Source: Microvelia longipes
Taxonomy: Eukaryota > Arthropoda > Insecta > Hemiptera > Veliidae
Direction: 5' to 3'
Assembly: GCA_018340805.1 (NCBI GenBank)
Contig: JACMZG010000008.1
Location: forward strand, 14,524,989-14,588,988
DNA length: 64,000 nucleotides
Part shown: positions 60,140 to 64,000 of the stretch, piece after piece
How the letters are laid out: each line of letters begins with the position of its first letter
Position numbering within the stretch: the stretch's first letter is position 1
The notes under the pieces: generated by a model
Told to the model about the DNA's origin: nothing
What the model saw: only the letters and a program-made list of their open reading frames with translations
The model's database searches: none
Made by a program: the position numbers and the translations under genes

Positions 60140-60480
60140 CAAAAGGCCTTCGACACTTGGCAGCAACACGGCGTCTGCGCTGAGTGCCGCTTCGCAGCCA
60201 CCTGGTGTTGTACTTTATCAGTTTCTCATATTACTAGTTTATATAAGTGGCATACTACCACGATATAAGCGAATTTTCAAATGTAGTCAAAATACGTCTT
60301 CATTTTTATCGATATATGTTAATATATCTAGGCGTAATAAAACTAGGCCTGATAATACATTTTTATCTTCATAAATGTGTTGACTATACATTATATGTGT
60401 ATAAAATTTTAGTCTGATCAGACTAATTTTTGAAGTTTTGTGATTTTTGTACTTTTTTAAAAAAATATTGTGGGTCACAC
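60140..60480 (+). repeat. Dispersed repeat family B, copy 4
   Basis: Best-ordered copy: AAAAGGCCTTCGACACTTGG, GTGCCGCTTCGCAGCCACCT, GTTGTACTTTATCAGTTTCT, ATAAGTGGCATACTACCACG, CCTGATAATACATTTTTATC and ATTGTGGGTCACACATATTT. The open frame at 60005-60268 crosses the boundary between two repeats and is not a gene. Confidence 0.65.
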
Positions 60481-60481
60481 A

Positions 60482-60929
60482 TATTTAAATAACAATAAGT
60501 TTATAAGGATTCAAATAAAGGTCTATCCCCAAATATAGTTGTAAGCATATAATGATAGTAAAACCTATCATTATAAGGTTAGTCTGCATTCAGTCTCAAA
60601 TGTAATAACTACTAGACTCAAAAAGAAAAAATAATTTCTTCTCATCGGTAATTTTTTACTCTTTTAACATTTTGATTGACTTTTTTTATTTTTTACTCCT
60701 TGTTTCATATTGTATTAATTGTATTTTTTTGTGTACTTATTGTATTTTATTTATTTGAGCGTCCTCTTGTTTTGTAGGTACTGAGGATGACCTTTATTTG
60801 GTTGAAAGCCGGTTTCACTATCATTATATGCTTACAACTATATTTGTGGATAGACCTTTATTTGAATCCTTATATATGGAATCCACTGGCGCTAACGTCA
60901 CTCATAATAAGTTTATTGTTATTTAAAAA
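60482..60929. mobile_element. Long inverted repeat enclosing a hammerhead-like motif
   Basis: The left arm (60482-60565) and right arm (60811-60929) share TTATAAGGATTCAAATAAAG, TATAGTTGTAAGCATATAAT and TTTAAATAACAATAA as inverted copies; the right arm has an extra ~35 bp. Between them, 60780-60806 reads CTGAGGATGACC, TTTATTT, GGTTGAAAGCC, the CTGANGA-stem-GAAA layout also seen at 20741-20785 (minus). Stem I pairing is poor here. Confidence 0.65.
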
Positions 60930-61260
60930 ACTTCTAAAAACTCCAACCCTTACTCTCTCTCTCCCTGTGTGACTCCAACCTCATAAGCTCATTTTTTCGT
61001 TGAAAATTCAATAAACACAACTAATTACCTATTTTACCATTTAAGATGGAGAGGGAAGCACAGAACAATTCTAGAGACACGCATTTTGATGGAATATAAC
61101 TCAATATTTTACGCAATTAACCTATATAATGTTTAATTAATGAAATTGGTGCTGTTTATCAATAAATTAATGCTGTAATATACTGCTGAAACTAATTAAT
61201 AATTTTCTTGGCATATTTATGTAAGGCATAAGTTTCAAGCTATCAAAAAGAAATGAAATC

Positions 61261-61603
61261 CTAACAAAACACACACGTGTAAAAAGGGCTAAGTCTAGCG
61301 TAAAAAGTTGTGAGATCATTGGATTCTAAGTCAAAAGTTCCTAATTATTCTTGTAAATATAGGAGGTCTTGGTGGTTTCACTTTGTGATTTGGCCATTAC
61401 ACAGCTTGAGGTAGTGTGGTACTAATGGTCTACTATAGAGTGTAAACACTTACATTATAAAAATACATTTATTCTATTTAATGCACTTCTTTGTGTGCTG
61501 AGTAATGGCCAAGACCTCGTAAACTTACAAGCATAATTAGGATCTCACAATTTTTTACACTAGACTTGGCTCCTTTTTTTACACGCATGTGTTTTTGCTG
61601 GGT
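61261..61603. mobile_element. Foldback MITE, family D copy 2
   Basis: Terminal inverted repeats of about 75 bp: left CACACACGTGTAAAAAGGGC, TAAGTCTAGCGTAAAAAGTT; right, reversed, CACATGCGTGTAAAAAAAGG, CAAGTCTAGTGTAAAAAATT. The middle (GGTGGTTTCACTTTGTGATT, GAGGTAGTGTGGTACT) matches family D copy 1 at 44700-44880. No ORF. Confidence 0.8.
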
Positions 61604-62749
61604 AGAATAATTCAACGGCTGCAATATAATTTCAATATAAATAGATAAAGTTAAAAGTATATATCAAACAGTACAGTTAAACAAAGCAGATACAATAAAC
61701 ACATAAATATTAAATATACTTTGACAACAGTGGCTTTTCAGCCATCTGTGTTTTTAATTAGTGATTAATTAATCGTGATGCTTTGGCACACGCCAGTTAT
61801 ATTTAATTAGCTATAAAGTTCTAAGATCAGTATAAATTTAGTTTATCTTTGGCTGGAATACCCATTCTTTTATGCTTAATAGCTCAATATCCACCATTAC
61901 TTGACTGATCATTTTATTAGGCCATTTATTAGTGTAAAATTGCTTTTGACAATGTTGACGTTGCATCACTCCTTTGTTATTTAATTTAAAGGGCAAGTTT
62001 GAAAGTAGGAAATTGGGTGCCTATTGTAGCACGTGGCTCCTGTCCATATACAATACACCGACAAAAGCTTCTTTAATCCATAAACAACTTCATTTACTGT
62101 GAGCTTTAACAAACTTCTTTCTTTTCATTGGTTCTCTTCCAAAATTAAGAAAAAAAGAAGACCCTTAATAAAAAGAAGAAACTGCCAGAAAGAAAATAAA
62201 GGGATAGATCTATAGCCCTTTAAACACAAACTTACAATGGACATCCAACGAGATTTAGAGATAACTTAACTGGAAATTGAACCTGCAAATCTATGTTTTA
62301 GTATCTTATTTTAATTACCCTTCAGGTCTTTTATGTTTTAATTTTATCGCTACAACTTAAATTTTATGGGTTCAGTGTGTTATTGCAACCTCCATAACAT
62401 TGTTTTAATTTGAATTGAAACAATCAACAACAACAATAACAAAATAAATTTACCATTTGAGTTAAATGTTTTTTTGGTGTCTTTTTTGTTAAAATCTTTT
62501 GTGAAATTGTTTTGCCTGGTTGTTTTAAAAATCGAAATTCATCCGGTGACATGCTCATTAGGTTTTAATATTCAACATATAAGTAAGTAAGAACTGACTT
62601 ACTTTAATACTTAAAGATAATATAATTTAACTACTTAGTTTAAGATGAAAGTAAGATAATATTATCTTCATAATATTATCTTAATATTATACTTACATTT
62701 TAATTCCTCATCTCCTCTGACAGGAGGTAGCATTGAAATAAGAAACAAG
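61604..62749. other. Non-coding, nothing recognised
   Basis: A+T-rich; a palindromic AAGATAATATTATCTT run lies at 62651-62690. No exon or RNA gene seen. Confidence 0.5.
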
Positions 62750-63265
62750 TAAGGGATACCTCAGTTATTTTCCTTACTGGGTCGGTTTCGCTATGCTCGA
62801 CCTTGAGAATAATCTAATTATCCAAAGTCTAGAATATTATGACTTCTGACTCCCTTTGCTTGACCTCTGAATGTCATTATTAACCCAACCTTACAAATGT
62901 ACATTTGTGTCAAAATTTTCACTCGATCGGTCTACTTTTCGATTTTTATAAATTTTTAAAATGTTTCGATGACAGCAAATCAGGTTTACTCGGTCTAAAA
63001 TTTATATCTACCGTATAGCGCATAACAAATTCGTATAAATGATTTTTGTGTCAAGTTAAAACTCTACTATAAATATTGCAAGAGTTATACGTGACGCAGT
63101 TACACACACATACACATCCACGTACAAACAGACAGCATGATGAGAATTATTCAAAACCTTATAAAAGTGCATGAAACGGATAATTAAGATGGAATATCGG
63201 TTTCGGATTTTCATGGTGAAGAAAACAATGTTTTAGCCATACACCGCCGGTAGTAGGCGAGATAA
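62750..63265 (-). repeat. Family A copy, diverged
   Basis: AAGGGATACCTCAGTTATTT, GGTCGGTTTCGCTATGCTCG, the CA-rich ACACACACATACACATCCAC, GAAACGGATAATTAAGATGG, ATCGGTTTCGGATTTTCATG and CCGGTAGTAGGCGAGATAAA follow family order on +. The 5S-like module is not visible. Confidence 0.55.
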
Positions 63266-64000
63266 AGTAATAATGTGGTTTCTACTTTTTAATCAAATGT
63301 CTACATTTCAGTACCCAAATATCATATTTAAACATATATGCATTATTTATAATCAGGAGGACAAGCAAAGTCGATCACCTCTCTGCTGTAATTCGATCTT
63401 AGCGTAATTTCCTTTGCAAATTCTTTAAAGTACAATACGAGGAGAGCTACGTATTTATATAATATTTACTAATGGTATGAGGAAGGTTAGTTTGTTAGTT
63501 CAATATTTGGCTGTTTGTTTTAATAAAAATTAATTATCATTATCAAGAAGTACTTTATTTTGCTTTGGATAAGATTAATTTATCATGTTGGGATAAAAAT
63601 ATTTTTTTCAAAATACTAACTGTTGATATTACTGGAAAGTAAAAAAGTATAGTTCTTATTAATTTTTTATTTAACCTTTCATGTCCTACTAAAAAATAAG
63701 AGAAATTGACCAGAAAATTACTTCAAAAAGAAAAATACTGAGGGCCTATTTATGAATTATCTTCGGTCAGAGAAAATACACCACGGAAAAATATCAAGTT
63801 TTTCGAATGACCTGACTCAACCTTATATGGGAATACTATATGGGATTGTTTATGTATTTGTTAGTGTAAAGTACTATGTAGGGGTTTGATGATTTTCTCT
63901 TTGATAAAAAGAAAAGTGCTTGTGTTGTCACTGGCCCAACGTGACTTCTTTTTGGCAATTGCTTCCACGTTTTATATTCATTTCAGTGTCCTACGGATAT
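63266..64000. other. Non-coding; acceptor-like site at window end
   Basis: No gene within. The last bases hold TTATATTCATTTCAG followed by TGTCCTACGGATAT, a plausible 3' splice site for an exon that would start at 63987 and leave the window. Too little follows to judge. Confidence 0.3.

Noticed and set aside
60005..60268. 87-codon open frame
   Set aside because: It spans the end of the TIR element and the start of a family B repeat, so it cannot be a conserved gene.
60780..60812. Calling a complete active hammerhead ribozyme here
   Set aside because: The core box and stem II are present, but stem I flanks do not pair well and stem III is poor, so it is kept only as a hammerhead-like motif.

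Overview
The window looks like insect nuclear DNA: strongly A+T-rich, with spliced genes, GT..AG introns, (CA)n/(TA)n microsatellites, tRNA- and 5S-like SINE modules and many short inverted-repeat transposons. The order cannot be fixed from sequence alone; a hemipteran-like genome is only a guess. No CRISPR array, operon or bacterial feature is present.

The one clear protein-coding gene is the 3' part of a TET-family 5-methylcytosine dioxygenase (Tet) on the + strand. Seventeen exons from 19861 to 33946 join in one open frame of 1722 codons plus stop, with every splice phase matching. They encode low-complexity linkers, a large Q/N/W-rich exon with tandem Trp repeats, the Cys-rich domain, the first half of the dioxygenase core with the HxD iron motif (HKD), a long disordered insert, and the last exon with the distal iron His and the 2-oxoglutarate Arg. 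The 5' end and any CXXC exon lie outside the window or were not found. A 36-nt, phase-0 candidate microexon sits 9.5 kb upstream at 10355-10390.

Upstream of Tet (1-19860) are non-coding sequence, minisatellites (39-bp and 21-bp units), long AT microsatellites, a TTAA-bounded MITE, a foldback palindrome, degenerate MITE copies and a tRNA-derived SINE. Downstream (33947-64000) an A+T-rich 3' UTR/intergenic stretch is followed by a dense transposon landscape. It contains: a MITE family with CATAGAGATAT termini and 8-bp target duplications (hAT-like), including self-nested copies and a composite unit that carries a 184-bp segment between two copies; a dispersed family with a 5S-rRNA-like internal module; a foldback family with long terminal inverted repeats; a ~2.0-kb terminal-inverted-repeat element whose interior tandem repeats appear built from its own ends and which holds a minus-strand exon-like remnant; and two or three hammerhead-like motifs.

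At 46924-46958 there is an Inr (TCAGTC) with a DPE (AGACGT) exactly at +28 to +33, followed by a splice-flanked 60-nt exon-like segment. This suggests a second + strand transcription unit, or a retroelement promoter, with no recognisable coding exon inside the window.
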